A stretch of DNA of 64,000 bases. Source: Muribaculaceae bacterium (GTDB taxonomy: Bacteria > Bacteroidota > Bacteroidia > Bacteroidales > Muribaculaceae). Positions within the stretch are counted from its first letter, which is position 1. Every line of letters begins with the position of its first letter. The notes under the pieces were generated by a model that saw only the letters and a list, made by a program, of their open reading frames with translations, was not told the DNA's origin and did no database searches. Positions 51,794 to 60,453 of the stretch are shown here, piece by piece. The stretch lies in assembly GCA_029060725.1 (NCBI GenBank), contig JAIDTL010000002.1, positions 1-64,000 on the forward strand, given 5' to 3'. The translations under genes were made by a program, and so were the position numbers.

Positions 51794-53641
51794 TCAACGA
51801 GTAGTCAAAGATGAGATATCGACTTTGACGGGGGAGACTTCGCAGCGGGACTTGGTGGTGAAATGATGCGGGGCGAAGAGTTCTATTCCGGCTTCGTTGA
51901 AGTAATCCTGGATATTCTGCAGGAGATCTGACATTATTACCGGCATATCGTCTGCGTCCTTTATGTAGGCGTTGATCTGATAGCACATATAATTGTCGTT
52001 AAGCTCTGTCTCAAGGACAAATGGCGCTGGATGCTCAAGTACCCCGGTAGTCTTCAAAGCTGAATCTATTAGCAATTGGTGTACCCTGCGCCACGGAACG
52101 TCATACCCCATCGTCAGCATTGTATGAATGATAAGCCCATACTGGCGTGCTGATGCTGAATAATTGACAGTATCGGAGGTTGTAATAAAGGTATTAGGTA
52201 TTGTCACTATTTCATTTTTGATAGTCTTTATGCGTGTGATGAAGGGTGACTTTTCAACCACATTCCCAACCGTATTATTGACCTTTATGAAATCTCCTTT
52301 CTTGAAAGGACGCATATAAGTGATCACAAAACCTGCGATAAAATTGGAAATCACAGAGCTTGAACCCAGCGAAACAATAAGACCGACAAACACAGAAATT
52401 CCTTGGAAAACTCCTGACTCTGAACCGGGTAAGTAAGGGTATATCATCGCAATCATGAAAGCATAAAGAAGAAAGCGGATGATATTGAACGTAGGTTCTG
52501 CCCAATCAGAGTAAAAACCGGAAATTTTCAGTTTCTCACTTTGTATTTCATCGGAAATATAGCGGAAGCCCTTTACTATATATCTTACACAATACCAAAT
52601 TATAGCTATTATGAAAAGATTAGGTATATATTCAATTATTGATTTGATCACCATCTTAATGGGATCCACAATATAATCAAAAATCTTTAAGGCAAGCCCC
52701 TCTGTCTGAGGAAATATTGAAAATAATATTGGGACTGTCAATATAAAGAAGAATAAAAGCACACCATATCTCAAGAATCTGCAAATCACCAACAGTGCCC
52801 TGCATAAATATTTGGTGTTCAAGAGCTCATAATCTTTTATGACAAGAGGTTTGAGCTTATGCACTTTTAGCCAAATTATCTCTCTTCTTAACTTTCGGAA
52901 AAGGAAGTTGATAAACTTTACCAGCAAATATTGCATGATAATTACAAGCACAAAAAGAGCAGCTCTCTTCAATATTTGCCAAAAACTGTTTTCTGCCTTT
53001 AATAGGGAAATCTTGTCATCAATTATAGGCATCCAAGTCTCTGCAAGCACATGTGGAGTTGTGGAGTGCCAAAGTGCATCATTCTCAGTGACACTGATGA
53101 TTACCTTGTCGCCATACATTATGTCGATATAACCGTCATTGTCAAGAAGATATACGGAATCTCGACGAAGTCGACGATCATGTCCAATCTTGATTATTGT
53201 CTCAGTAGTAGTCTCAGCCCTATCGAATGCAGAATGACCTCCTCGGGCAGCATAAATCTTGAAAAGAGTATCTTCTTCTATTACTACCGGCACTCCGGGA
53301 GTAATAGCACGCAGAGAATCGATACGTTGCTTCTGAGCAGCTTTTTTCAAAGAGTCTTCCACTACATGCTGATTGTTGGCTTCAAGCTGTGTCTTAAGAA
53401 GAATCTCATTCAGCCTCATCTGCTCCACTTCAAGCATCAGTTCGGCAATGCGTGCAGAATCTGTCTTCAATTCTTCCAATACGTTCTCTCCCACCCCTTG
53501 CGGATTTATTGTATCAGAATTGCCGGAATGTGAAGGCAAGAGAAGTTCTCCAGCTTTCTTAAGAATCTGGGCATTTATGGAAGAGGGTACGGATATCGAA
53601 CCTATCAGCACCAATAAGAATATGATAATTTGATAATGCAT
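51794..53641 (-). CDS. MscS-family mechanosensitive ion channel
   Basis: A 615-residue channel with an N-terminal signal peptide (ending INAQ). A periplasmic region of ~190 residues includes a predicted coiled coil (ELKTDSARIAELMLEVEQMR). Several membrane segments follow (~200-450), and then the MscS core. The pore-lining helix region has SLGSSSVISNFIAGFVITYM, followed by the beta domain (KKGDFIKVNNTVGNVVEKS, IVTIPNTF). It is larger than E. coli MscS (286), resembling the long MscK/YbdG-like forms. It is the last gene of an eight-gene minus-strand run; the gap to nspC is 35 bp. Its role is to release solutes on hypo-osmotic shock. Confidence 0.92.
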   Translation of the reverse strand: MHYQIIIFLLVLIGSISVPSSINAQILKKAGELLLPSHSGNSDTINPQGVGENVLEELKTDSARIAELMLEVEQMRLNEILLKTQLEANNQHVVEDSLKKAAQKQRIDSLRAITPGVPVVIEEDTLFKIYAARGGHSAFDRAETTTETIIKIGHDRRLRRDSVYLLDNDGYIDIMYGDKVIISVTENDALWHSTTPHVLAETWMPIIDDKISLLKAENSFWQILKRAALFVLVIIMQYLLVKFINFLFRKLRREIIWLKVHKLKPLVIKDYELLNTKYLCRALLVICRFLRYGVLLFFFILTVPILFSIFPQTEGLALKIFDYIVDPIKMVIKSIIEYIPNLFIIAIIWYCVRYIVKGFRYISDEIQSEKLKISGFYSDWAEPTFNIIRFLLYAFMIAMIYPYLPGSESGVFQGISVFVGLIVSLGSSSVISNFIAGFVITYMRPFKKGDFIKVNNTVGNVVEKSPFITRIKTIKNEIVTIPNTFITTSDTVNYSASARQYGLIIHTMLTMGYDVPWRRVHQLLIDSALKTTGVLEHPAPFVLETELNDNYMCYQINAYIKDADDMPVIMSDLLQNIQDYFNEAGIELFAPHHFTTKSRCEVSPVKVDISSLTTR

Positions 53642-53676
53642 CGCTTTGTCTTTTTTTTTGCACTTGAAGTTAGAAT

Positions 53677-54858
53677 CTAAGACATTCGGTCACGGTAGTC
53701 TTCGTATGTGAATTCACGGAGAAGAATGGGATCACCGTCCTTGGGTTGTAGCCATATCGATGGATGCTGTATACCATTAAACATATTGGTCTTGACCGTT
53801 GTGTAGTGATTCATATCGCAGAGTGTCAGTTGATCACCCGCAGTCAAGGGTTTCGCAAAATCCCAATCTCCCACGAAGTCTCCACTCAGGCAGGAATTAC
53901 CACCAAGTCGGTATGTATGACGTTCAGAGTCCCCGAAATGATGGTCGCCTGTCCGAAGATCGGTATTTTCTTCTTCCGGCAGAGCTTCTGCAATGACAGG
54001 CTTATATGGCATTTCCAGACAATCGGGCATGTGGCAAGCAAACGAGGCGTCGATAATAGCTGTCTTTATTCCTGCATCTTCCACCACGTCGAGCACTTGA
54101 GTGATCAAATCGCCTGTCTGCCACATAAAGGCACTACCGGGCTCCATGATTATCTTGAGATTAGGATACTCGGCATGTAGCTCTTTCATAAGAGAAATCA
54201 GGAAATCAATGTCATATCCTTTACGTGTCATCAGATGTCCTCCACCCATATTGAGCCACTTAGCTTTTGGCAACAGATGTCCATATTGTTCTTTTAAGGC
54301 TTCAAGCACCTTTGCCAAATCATGACTGTCAGATTCACAAAGGGCATGGAAGTGGAGTCCTTCTATTCCTTCGGGAAGTCCATCTTCAAAAGCAGATGCT
54401 GACTCTCCGAAACGAGAACCGGGAACGCATGGATTGTAAATGTCTGTCTCTATGACACTGCAATGGGGGTTGACACGAATTCCGGTACTCACCCTCTTTT
54501 CAGGATGCATCTCGTTCCATTCGTCAATCTTAGTTTTGAATCGGTAGAACTGAGCCAAAGAGTTAAACGTGATATGAGAGCAACCGGCGAGAAACTTTGG
54601 GAATGTCTCGTCAGTGAATACAGGGCAATAAGCGTGAACGTCATTTCCGAGATAGTCAAGAGACAGTTGCATTTCATTAAGTGAACTTGCAGTGCTTGAT
54701 GAGAAGTATTTCTTGACAATAGGGAATGTTTTCCAGAGTGCATTTGCTTTAAATGCCATAATAATTTTGACGTCGGCTTCCTCTTCTACTTTACGCAGAA
54801 GCTTAAGATTCCGTTCAATGCGATCTTCGTAGACAATATAATAAGGAGTCTTAATCAT
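53677..54858 (-). CDS. nspC: carboxynorspermidine decarboxylase
   Basis: A PLP-dependent fold III (alanine racemase-like) decarboxylase making norspermidine or spermidine by the carboxyspermidine route common in Bacteroidota. From the start at 54858 it is 393 residues. The N-terminal barrel has the PLP lysine in IIMAFKANALWK. GGGHLMTRKGYD is the phosphate-binding Gly loop region, and IDASFACHMPDCLEMPY and GNSCLSGDFVGDW contain the substrate-site Cys and Asp. The longer frame to 54894 would overlap the OmpA-like gene; MIKTPYYIVYEDRI is the family-typical start. Only 1 nt separates it from the OmpA-like stop. The partner dehydrogenase gene is not in the window. Confidence 0.94.
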   Translation of the reverse strand: MIKTPYYIVYEDRIERNLKLLRKVEEEADVKIIMAFKANALWKTFPIVKKYFSSSTASSLNEMQLSLDYLGNDVHAYCPVFTDETFPKFLAGCSHITFNSLAQFYRFKTKIDEWNEMHPEKRVSTGIRVNPHCSVIETDIYNPCVPGSRFGESASAFEDGLPEGIEGLHFHALCESDSHDLAKVLEALKEQYGHLLPKAKWLNMGGGHLMTRKGYDIDFLISLMKELHAEYPNLKIIMEPGSAFMWQTGDLITQVLDVVEDAGIKTAIIDASFACHMPDCLEMPYKPVIAEALPEEENTDLRTGDHHFGDSERHTYRLGGNSCLSGDFVGDWDFAKPLTAGDQLTLCDMNHYTTVKTNMFNGIQHPSIWLQPKDGDPILLREFTYEDYRDRMS

Positions 54859-54859
54859 A

Positions 54860-55498
54860 TTAAAAGTCGATTTTGCCTTGTTTAGCAGCTTCAAGCATCT
54901 TGGTTCCGGGCATTAGGAAAACTTCAAGGCGGCGATTTTTATTACGGTTTTCTATGGATGAGTTTGGCACGAGGGGAGCTTCGTCGCCGAATGCGTATGA
55001 GAATGTATAAGATGTGTCAGCACCTTGATCGTTAAACCAAGCTGTAATTGCATCGACGCGGTCTGCCGTGATATTATCTCTATACTGGAGCGATCCTGTG
55101 TTGTCAGTGTGCATGACGAGCAAGACGCGAAACATATCAGGGTCTTTCATATATCTCTTTATTGGATTCAGATATTTTGAAGCTCCTTCAGAAAGGTCGA
55201 TGGAATTAGGAGCAAAAAGTTCGCTTGCAGGGATGGTGATTAGTATCACTTCTTTCTTTCTGTATGCTTCGATGGTGCATTTACCCTGTTTGGGCGACAA
55301 CGGACCATTCATTAGTTTCTGGCGAGCTTCAAGGTCTTGAAACTTCCGTATTAGGTCGGCAGCCTTCGGCTCTTTAGATAAGTCTACAGACTTGATCATC
55401 TGAGCGAAGGTCATGTCTTCGAGGCTATCTTGGGCTGATGCAGAAAAACCGAATAACCCAACTACAAGCAGTAAGTATAAAAATCTATGTAGCTTCAT
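54860..55498 (-). CDS. small OmpA-domain exported protein
   Basis: A 212-residue exported protein with a signal peptide of ~22 residues (ending ASAQ). Residues ~80-200 are an OmpA C-terminal-like peptidoglycan-binding fold: FAPNSIDLSEGASKYLNPIK, VLLVMHTDNTGSLQYRDNIT, and ENRNKNRRLEVFLMPG with the conserved Asn-Arg-Arg. It has no transmembrane barrel, so it is likely a periplasmic anchor protein. It overlaps rimM by one base and nspC follows after 1 nt, showing strong packing within the operon. Confidence 0.83.
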   Translation of the reverse strand: MKLHRFLYLLLVVGLFGFSASAQDSLEDMTFAQMIKSVDLSKEPKAADLIRKFQDLEARQKLMNGPLSPKQGKCTIEAYRKKEVILITIPASELFAPNSIDLSEGASKYLNPIKRYMKDPDMFRVLLVMHTDNTGSLQYRDNITADRVDAITAWFNDQGADTSYTFSYAFGDEAPLVPNSSIENRNKNRRLEVFLMPGTKMLEAAKQGKIDF

Positions 55499-56037
55499 TA
55501 GTTTAAATCGAGTAAGCCTTCAGGGAGGTGCATTGTGATAGTTTTGTTGTCTTCATCAATTTTTTCAATGAAATCCTCAGTAAGCGGAATATATACGGTA
55601 TTTCCTTCCGGGGTCTCTACAATGAAAAGTTCATTCTCAGTATTTGTGTCAATCTCAACCACCTTGCCAATAACTCCAGTAGCTGTATCAACTATTGTGT
55701 AACCCAAAAGGTCGTCATATAGAGCGAATTCTTCGTCGTAGTTGTCGAGCATGAACTCTTTTAGTGGGCCTCGGAGAGCATAGACAGTTTTGTTGACGAG
55801 TTTTTTTGCTTCGATCTCACTATCGATACCTTCAAACTTAACGAGATATGAGAAAGTGCCTTTAGTGCGCACACTGTCAGCATAAAACGGTACAAAGATG
55901 CCGTCAATATCAAGTATTGCAGGGTTTCCTTCTTCAAGATAGTCCGGGTCAATGTCAAGCATCATGTTTAGTTCTCCCTTCAGAGCATGTGTCTTGAGGA
56001 GCTTACCAACAGATGTGATTTCATCTTCTTTAATCAT
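55498..56037 (-). CDS. rimM: ribosome maturation factor
   Basis: Assists 30S subunit maturation by binding ribosomal protein S19. The 179-residue length is normal. The N-terminal RimM beta-barrel begins ITSVGKLLKTHALKGELNM (family G-x-x-x-x-x-HGLKGE). The second, PRC-barrel domain has LGYTIVDTATGVIGKVVEI and YIPLTEDFIEKID. Start and stop both overlap neighbours by one base (murA upstream, OmpA-like downstream). Pairing of murA and rimM is common in Bacteroidota. Confidence 0.95.
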   Translation of the reverse strand: MIKEDEITSVGKLLKTHALKGELNMMLDIDPDYLEEGNPAILDIDGIFVPFYADSVRTKGTFSYLVKFEGIDSEIEAKKLVNKTVYALRGPLKEFMLDNYDEEFALYDDLLGYTIVDTATGVIGKVVEIDTNTENELFIVETPEGNTVYIPLTEDFIEKIDEDNKTITMHLPEGLLDLN

Positions 56038-57344
56038 CAGTTTCTAAATATTTTAGCCCCGAGTGAATTTAGGCGTTCATCAATATGTTCATATCCTCTG
56101 TCGATCTGATCAATATTTTCAATGCGACTTGTTCCTTTTGCAGACATGGCTGCCATAAGAAGGGCAATGCCGGCACGTATATCCGGGCTGACCATTCGAG
56201 CAGCCTTCAAGGAATTGAACTTGCCACTTCCAATTACTGCTGCACGATGTGGATCACAAAGAATAATGCGTGCACCCATATCAATAAGCTTATCGACGAA
56301 GAAAAGACGACTCTCAAACATCTTTTGATGTATCAGCACGCTTCCCTTAGCTTGAGTTGCAGCAACGAGGAAGATACTGAGAAGGTCGGGTGAAAGACCG
56401 GGCCAAGTGGCGTCCGCTATCGTCATTATAGAACCATCTATAAAGGTATCAATCTCATATATTTCTTTCTGATTGATAACAATGTCATCACCTTTTACAT
56501 TTAGATTGATTCCGAGACGAGCAAATGCATCGGGAATGATACCCAGGTCACGGACACCTACGTTTTTGAGAGTGAGATTGCTGCCGGTCATAGCTGCTAT
56601 ACCAATAAAACTACCTACCTCAATCATATCAGGAAGGAGACGATGGTTGGCACCCCAAAGAGATTCAACGCCGGTGATCGTCAGAAGATTGCTGCCTATT
56701 CCATCGATTTTTGCACCCATTCGTACAAGCATTCGGCACAGTTGCTGCACGTATGGTTCGCACGCAGCATTGTAGATGGTAGTCTTTCCTTTAGCAAGCA
56801 CAGCCGCCATTACAAGATTTGCCGTGCCGGTCACGGAAGCTTCATCCAGAAGCATGTAGACTCCATTAAGACCTTTTGGCGCAGTAATGTTATAAACACG
56901 TCGAGAGGAATCATAGTCAAAATTAGCTCCAAGACGTTCAAGACCAATAAGGTGAGTATCTAAGCGGCGGCGCCCAATCTTATCACCTCCCGGTTTAGGG
57001 AGTACTGCCTTTCCATATCGAGCCACCAAAGGACCGATAATCATCACCGAACCTCTCAAAGACTGAGCCTTCTTAAGAAAATCTTCTGAATAGAGATACG
57101 CAAGGTTGACGTTGTCGGCTTGAAATTCACATGTATGAGGGTCAATATATGATGTCTTAACTCCAAGATGAGACATTAGATCGACAAGATTATTTACGTC
57201 AGCAATGTCCGGAAGATTTGATATTGTGACTTTCTCAGAAGTGAGTAGAGTAGCACAAATCACTTGCAAAGCCTCATTTTTTGCACCTTGCGGTTCAATT
57301 GAACCTTGGAGTCGGCAACCGCCTTCGACGATGAATTCACTCAT
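56037..57344 (-). CDS. murA: UDP-N-acetylglucosamine 1-carboxyvinyltransferase (Cys-to-Asp type)
   Basis: The first committed enzyme of peptidoglycan synthesis; it transfers enolpyruvate from PEP to UDP-GlcNAc. The 435-residue protein has the EPSP-synthase fold. GAKNEALQVICATLL near the N-terminus contains the Lys-Asn pair, and the flexible loop reads KPGGDKIGRRRLDTH. In E. coli the loop Cys115 is the acid catalyst and the fosfomycin target; here the equivalent residue is Asp121 (codon at 56982-56984). Asp at this place is functional in other species and gives intrinsic fosfomycin resistance. It is encoded 4 nt after the DUF4290 gene and one base over rimM. Confidence 0.96.
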   Translation of the reverse strand: MSEFIVEGGCRLQGSIEPQGAKNEALQVICATLLTSEKVTISNLPDIADVNNLVDLMSHLGVKTSYIDPHTCEFQADNVNLAYLYSEDFLKKAQSLRGSVMIIGPLVARYGKAVLPKPGGDKIGRRRLDTHLIGLERLGANFDYDSSRRVYNITAPKGLNGVYMLLDEASVTGTANLVMAAVLAKGKTTIYNAACEPYVQQLCRMLVRMGAKIDGIGSNLLTITGVESLWGANHRLLPDMIEVGSFIGIAAMTGSNLTLKNVGVRDLGIIPDAFARLGINLNVKGDDIVINQKEIYEIDTFIDGSIMTIADATWPGLSPDLLSIFLVAATQAKGSVLIHQKMFESRLFFVDKLIDMGARIILCDPHRAAVIGSGKFNSLKAARMVSPDIRAGIALLMAAMSAKGTSRIENIDQIDRGYEHIDERLNSLGAKIFRN

Positions 57345-57348
57345 ATTT

Positions 57349-58032
57349 TCAGTAGTTTTGACGGTTATTTTTCTTTTTGTTGTTTTTATTTTGCTTTTGC
57401 GGTGTCACTTCCTGATAATCATGTAGGCATATATCACCGGGATTAAGGTCGATCTTGCCGTCGCTCATAAAGCAAAGGTCGCGGAGCACTTTTGTATCAC
57501 TTACCCCTTCCTTATTATGGGCAATCATAAGCTTTTTCATGTGATTAGCTATGACTCCTATGAGATTCTTTCGTTCTTCCGAATCTTCCATATCAGCCAC
57601 GGTCAGCACCATATTCTGAATGTGCTTGCCGTAATAACGGAAGATTATCTCGCGGGAATTGCTATACGGAATGGGTTGAGGGACAGGATTTGCCTCCTCT
57701 GCTTGGATAACCGGAAACGGAAAATCAATATCAAGTTCGAAACGCGACATAATATTAATATGATCCCAAATCTTTTGCTTTCCATTTGGATCCTTCTTCA
57801 AATTCGGGAAGAGAATCGTCATGATTTCAGCTATAGAATTAGCACAGCGAGTGCGTTCTTCACGGTCCGGGATAGAGACACAGAAATCCACAAGGTTTTG
57901 TATGTTTCTGCCATACTCGTTGAGGAGAATGGGTTCCATTCCCGTATTGTATGGTATGAGAGCGATCATGTCTGAAGAAACTGGAGTTTCGCCGATGGTT
58001 GGGGTATTTATTTCGTATGTGGTTTCTTCCAT
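57349..58032 (-). CDS. DUF4290 family protein
   Basis: A 227-residue cytoplasmic protein of a Bacteroidota-specific family of unknown function. It is mostly helical, with no signal peptide. The N-terminal half contains LNEYGRNIQNLVDFCVSIPDREERTRCAN-like and related helical segments, and the middle repeats the pattern (YYGKHIQNMVLTVADMEDSE), suggesting a duplicated helical unit (residues ~35-65 and ~130-165). The tail is basic and Gln/Asn-rich (PQKQNKNNKKKNNRQ), as in nucleic-acid-binding tails. It sits 4 nt upstream of murA, a conserved neighbour in related genomes as far as I recall. A 54-bp gap with an octamer array separates it from tsaB. Confidence 0.85.
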   Translation of the reverse strand: MEETTYEINTPTIGETPVSSDMIALIPYNTGMEPILLNEYGRNIQNLVDFCVSIPDREERTRCANSIAEIMTILFPNLKKDPNGKQKIWDHINIMSRFELDIDFPFPVIQAEEANPVPQPIPYSNSREIIFRYYGKHIQNMVLTVADMEDSEERKNLIGVIANHMKKLMIAHNKEGVSDTKVLRDLCFMSDGKIDLNPGDICLHDYQEVTPQKQNKNNKKKNNRQNY

Positions 58033-58042
58033 TATATATATT

Positions 58043-58082
58043 GTTTAATTGTTTAAGCGTTTAATCGTTTAATCATTTAATT
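58043..58082. repeat. octamer tandem repeat, 5 copies (GTTTAATC family)
   Basis: Units GTTTAATT, GTTTAAGC, GTTTAATC, GTTTAATC and ATTTAATT fill the gap between the tsaB stop and the DUF4290 start. The unit is the same as in the array at 7606-7661. Confidence 0.8.
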
Positions 58083-58086
58083 GTTT

Positions 58087-58782
58087 CTATAGGCCTTTGA
58101 CATGGGAGATTTTGGCTTCGTATTCCTTTAAATACTCAGGCACACTGTATGCAGTGTCAATAAAATCTGATTCACGGAAGGCCTTTTCAGCAAGTGCTGT
58201 CATGTCGGAAGCTTTTGGATTCACCCCGTCGAGCCAATGATATTTCTCCCCTTTCAAGACATCTTTTGATTTTGCCGAGCCGTCGCCCATGAAATAAATG
58301 TCACGGTCTTTGGGCAAATCAGAGTAAGAATTCTCATCCAGGATGTGAGGCTGAGGCTTCATAAATTCATCCAGACGGAAATTATATGCAGAAGTATAGA
58401 CTTCCATCCTTCGAGCATCTATCATCGGAACAAGGATTTCATCACCCTGCCAATCTATATTTCTGAACATTGCCTTTACAGCCAATAGCTTTAATGTAGA
58501 GACACCTATTAATGGGACATCAAGAGAAAAACAGAGACCTTTTGCCATTGAAAGACCAATTCTAAGTCCCGTGTAGCTACCTGGCCCCATACTTACTGCA
58601 ACCGCATCTATCTTCCATTCACGACGGCGAGCTTCCTTAACACACTCATCAACGAATGGACCTATAGCTCGAGCATGATTCATCTCCACATCATCCTCCC
58701 GGCTGAATTCAGCCAATCCTTCGTGGATAAGAGCTACGCTGCAGTATTTACCGGATGTCTCTATTGCGAGTATTGTGCTCAT
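58087..58782 (-). CDS. tsaB: tRNA threonylcarbamoyladenosine biosynthesis protein
   Basis: The TsaB partner of TsaD in making t6A37 on ANN-decoding tRNAs. The 231-residue length is normal. The ASKHA-fold N-terminus reads ILAIETSGKYCSVAL, followed by the family-typical VAVSMGPGSYTGLRIGLSMAKGL and MIDARRMEVYTSAY. It overlaps the upstream FAD oxidoreductase gene by 4 bp, so the two are translationally coupled. The array of octamers lies after its stop. Confidence 0.95.
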   Translation of the reverse strand: MSTILAIETSGKYCSVALIHEGLAEFSREDDVEMNHARAIGPFVDECVKEARRREWKIDAVAVSMGPGSYTGLRIGLSMAKGLCFSLDVPLIGVSTLKLLAVKAMFRNIDWQGDEILVPMIDARRMEVYTSAYNFRLDEFMKPQPHILDENSYSDLPKDRDIYFMGDGSAKSKDVLKGEKYHWLDGVNPKASDMTALAEKAFRESDFIDTAYSVPEYLKEYEAKISHVKGL

Positions 58783-60353
58783 TGTTCGTTACGTTTAATT
58801 TTTGAATAATTTTTAATTTGGCCAGCGCATCGCATTCCATCGATAGCGGCTGAAACTATACCTCCGGCATATCCTGCACCTTCCCCAGCCGGGTAAAGAC
58901 CTTTTATTTCTACATGGCAAAGGGTTTCTTTATCTCTTGGAATCCTTATAGGACTCGAAGTGCGTGACTCAAGCCCAATCAGGATAGCATTATTGTCGAG
59001 AAAGCCTTTTGCTTTACGCCCGAACTCAAGAAATCCTTTCTTAAGTCTTTCTCCTATGAATGGAGGAAGCAGTTTATCCATTCTTGCTTCATAAAGACCT
59101 GGCAGATAGCTTGAAGGCGGCAAATTCTTGGAATCCTTCCCTTCTACAAAATCTTTCATTCTCTGTGCAGGAGCGACTATGCTACCATTAGATGCCTTAT
59201 AGAACTTTCTTTCGAGGTCTTCTACCATATCAAGCATTTCAAACTCGCCTCTCCCTTCATATTCCGGAAAATCGCCCGGACGGAGCTCGACTACCATACC
59301 TGAATTTGCCCATATACTGCTGCGAGCTGATGCTGACATACCATTGACCACTAATTCTTCCGGACCGCTTCCAGCTGCAACCACCACTCCCCCTGGACAC
59401 ATACAAAAACTATATACACCCCGACCATCCACCTGAGTGACAAAACTATATTCTGCTGCCGGAAGCCAACGACCTCGTCCATTAGGACTATGATATTGTA
59501 TCTGATCGATGAGACGCTGAGGATGCTCAAGACGCACTCCTACAGCAAGACCTTTTGCCTCCATCTTCACGCCATCGCGGGAAAGATTACGATAGACATC
59601 TCGAGCCGAATGGCCAGTGGCAAGTATAACGGCATCACCCATCACCTTTTCCCCATTAGATGTCTCAACGCCACGCACAGTTCCATCTTCAATCAGAAGA
59701 CGTTCTGCTTTTGTTTGAAAATGCACTTCTCCCCCATGCTTAATGATGGTCTGACGGATATTCTTCATAATACCAGGAAGTCGATCACTGCCTATATGTG
59801 GATGCGAATCTATCAAGATGTTTTCATCAGCACCATGTTGCACAAGAAGAGACAGAACTTCTGTGGTATTTCCTCGTTTTTTACTCCTCGTATATAACTT
59901 GCCGTCGGAAAATGTTCCGGCCCCTCCTTCACCAAAGCAATAATTTGACTCAGGGTCGATTTCTTTTTCTCGATTGAGAGTTGCTATGTCAAGACGTCTT
60001 GCATCTACGTCTTTACCTCTCTCAAGCACAATGGGACGCATACCAAGACGTATGCATTCAAGCGCAGCGAAGAGACCTGCGGGACCGGCTCCAATTATGA
60101 CGACAGTCTGATTCGAATCTGTGACATCCGGAAACTTCACAGGGATGTAGCCGGAAGGCACCTTCCGGTCGTCGGCTGAGGCTATCCTTACAGTAAGATT
60201 AATTATTATGTCGCGTTTACGAGCATCTACAGATCGCTTCACAATCTTCCAGTCATTCACCTTGCAACCGGCTGCTCCAAAAACCTTTGAAGCAAGAAGC
60301 TCCGGTTGAGCTGCAATTTCGGGCGATACTCGTAGGGAAATATCCTTTATCAT
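58779..60353 (-). CDS. FAD-dependent oxidoreductase (YhiN/BF3122-like dehydrogenase)
   Basis: A 524-residue flavoprotein of unknown substrate. An N-terminal domain of ~85 residues (VSPEIAAQPELLASKVFG...) comes before the dinucleotide-binding motif VVIIGAGPAGLFAALEC (residues ~97-113). Further on come YCFGEGGAGTFSDGKLYT and ATGHSARDVYRNL (second nucleotide-binding motif). GLYPAGEGAGYAGGIVSAA is the C-terminal FAD-binding signature. Proteins of this layout are widespread and annotated as FAD-dependent proteins or dehydrogenases. It is the first gene of the minus-strand run. A -7 TAATTTTG on this strand (60407-60400) lacks a matching -33. Confidence 0.86.
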   Translation of the reverse strand: MIKDISLRVSPEIAAQPELLASKVFGAAGCKVNDWKIVKRSVDARKRDIIINLTVRIASADDRKVPSGYIPVKFPDVTDSNQTVVIIGAGPAGLFAALECIRLGMRPIVLERGKDVDARRLDIATLNREKEIDPESNYCFGEGGAGTFSDGKLYTRSKKRGNTTEVLSLLVQHGADENILIDSHPHIGSDRLPGIMKNIRQTIIKHGGEVHFQTKAERLLIEDGTVRGVETSNGEKVMGDAVILATGHSARDVYRNLSRDGVKMEAKGLAVGVRLEHPQRLIDQIQYHSPNGRGRWLPAAEYSFVTQVDGRGVYSFCMCPGGVVVAAGSGPEELVVNGMSASARSSIWANSGMVVELRPGDFPEYEGRGEFEMLDMVEDLERKFYKASNGSIVAPAQRMKDFVEGKDSKNLPPSSYLPGLYEARMDKLLPPFIGERLKKGFLEFGRKAKGFLDNNAILIGLESRTSSPIRIPRDKETLCHVEIKGLYPAGEGAGYAGGIVSAAIDGMRCAGQIKNYSKIKRNEQ

Positions 60354-60416
60354 AATATACTTTGCGGAATAAAAACCGTCTTGTGAACATTTTTACCTAC
60401 AAAATTAGTAAAAATT

Positions 60417-60447
60417 TTTGGCACTTCATAAAAATTCTGTAATTTTG
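60417..60447 (+). promoter_or_regulatory. promoter for HAD phosphatase-rarA, predicted leaderless
   Basis: TTTG (60417-60420), 19-bp spacer, TAATTTTG (60440-60447). The HAD ATG is at 60454, only 6 nt after the -7 element, where transcription itself should begin. Confidence 0.65.
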
Positions 60448-60453
60448 TAGATT

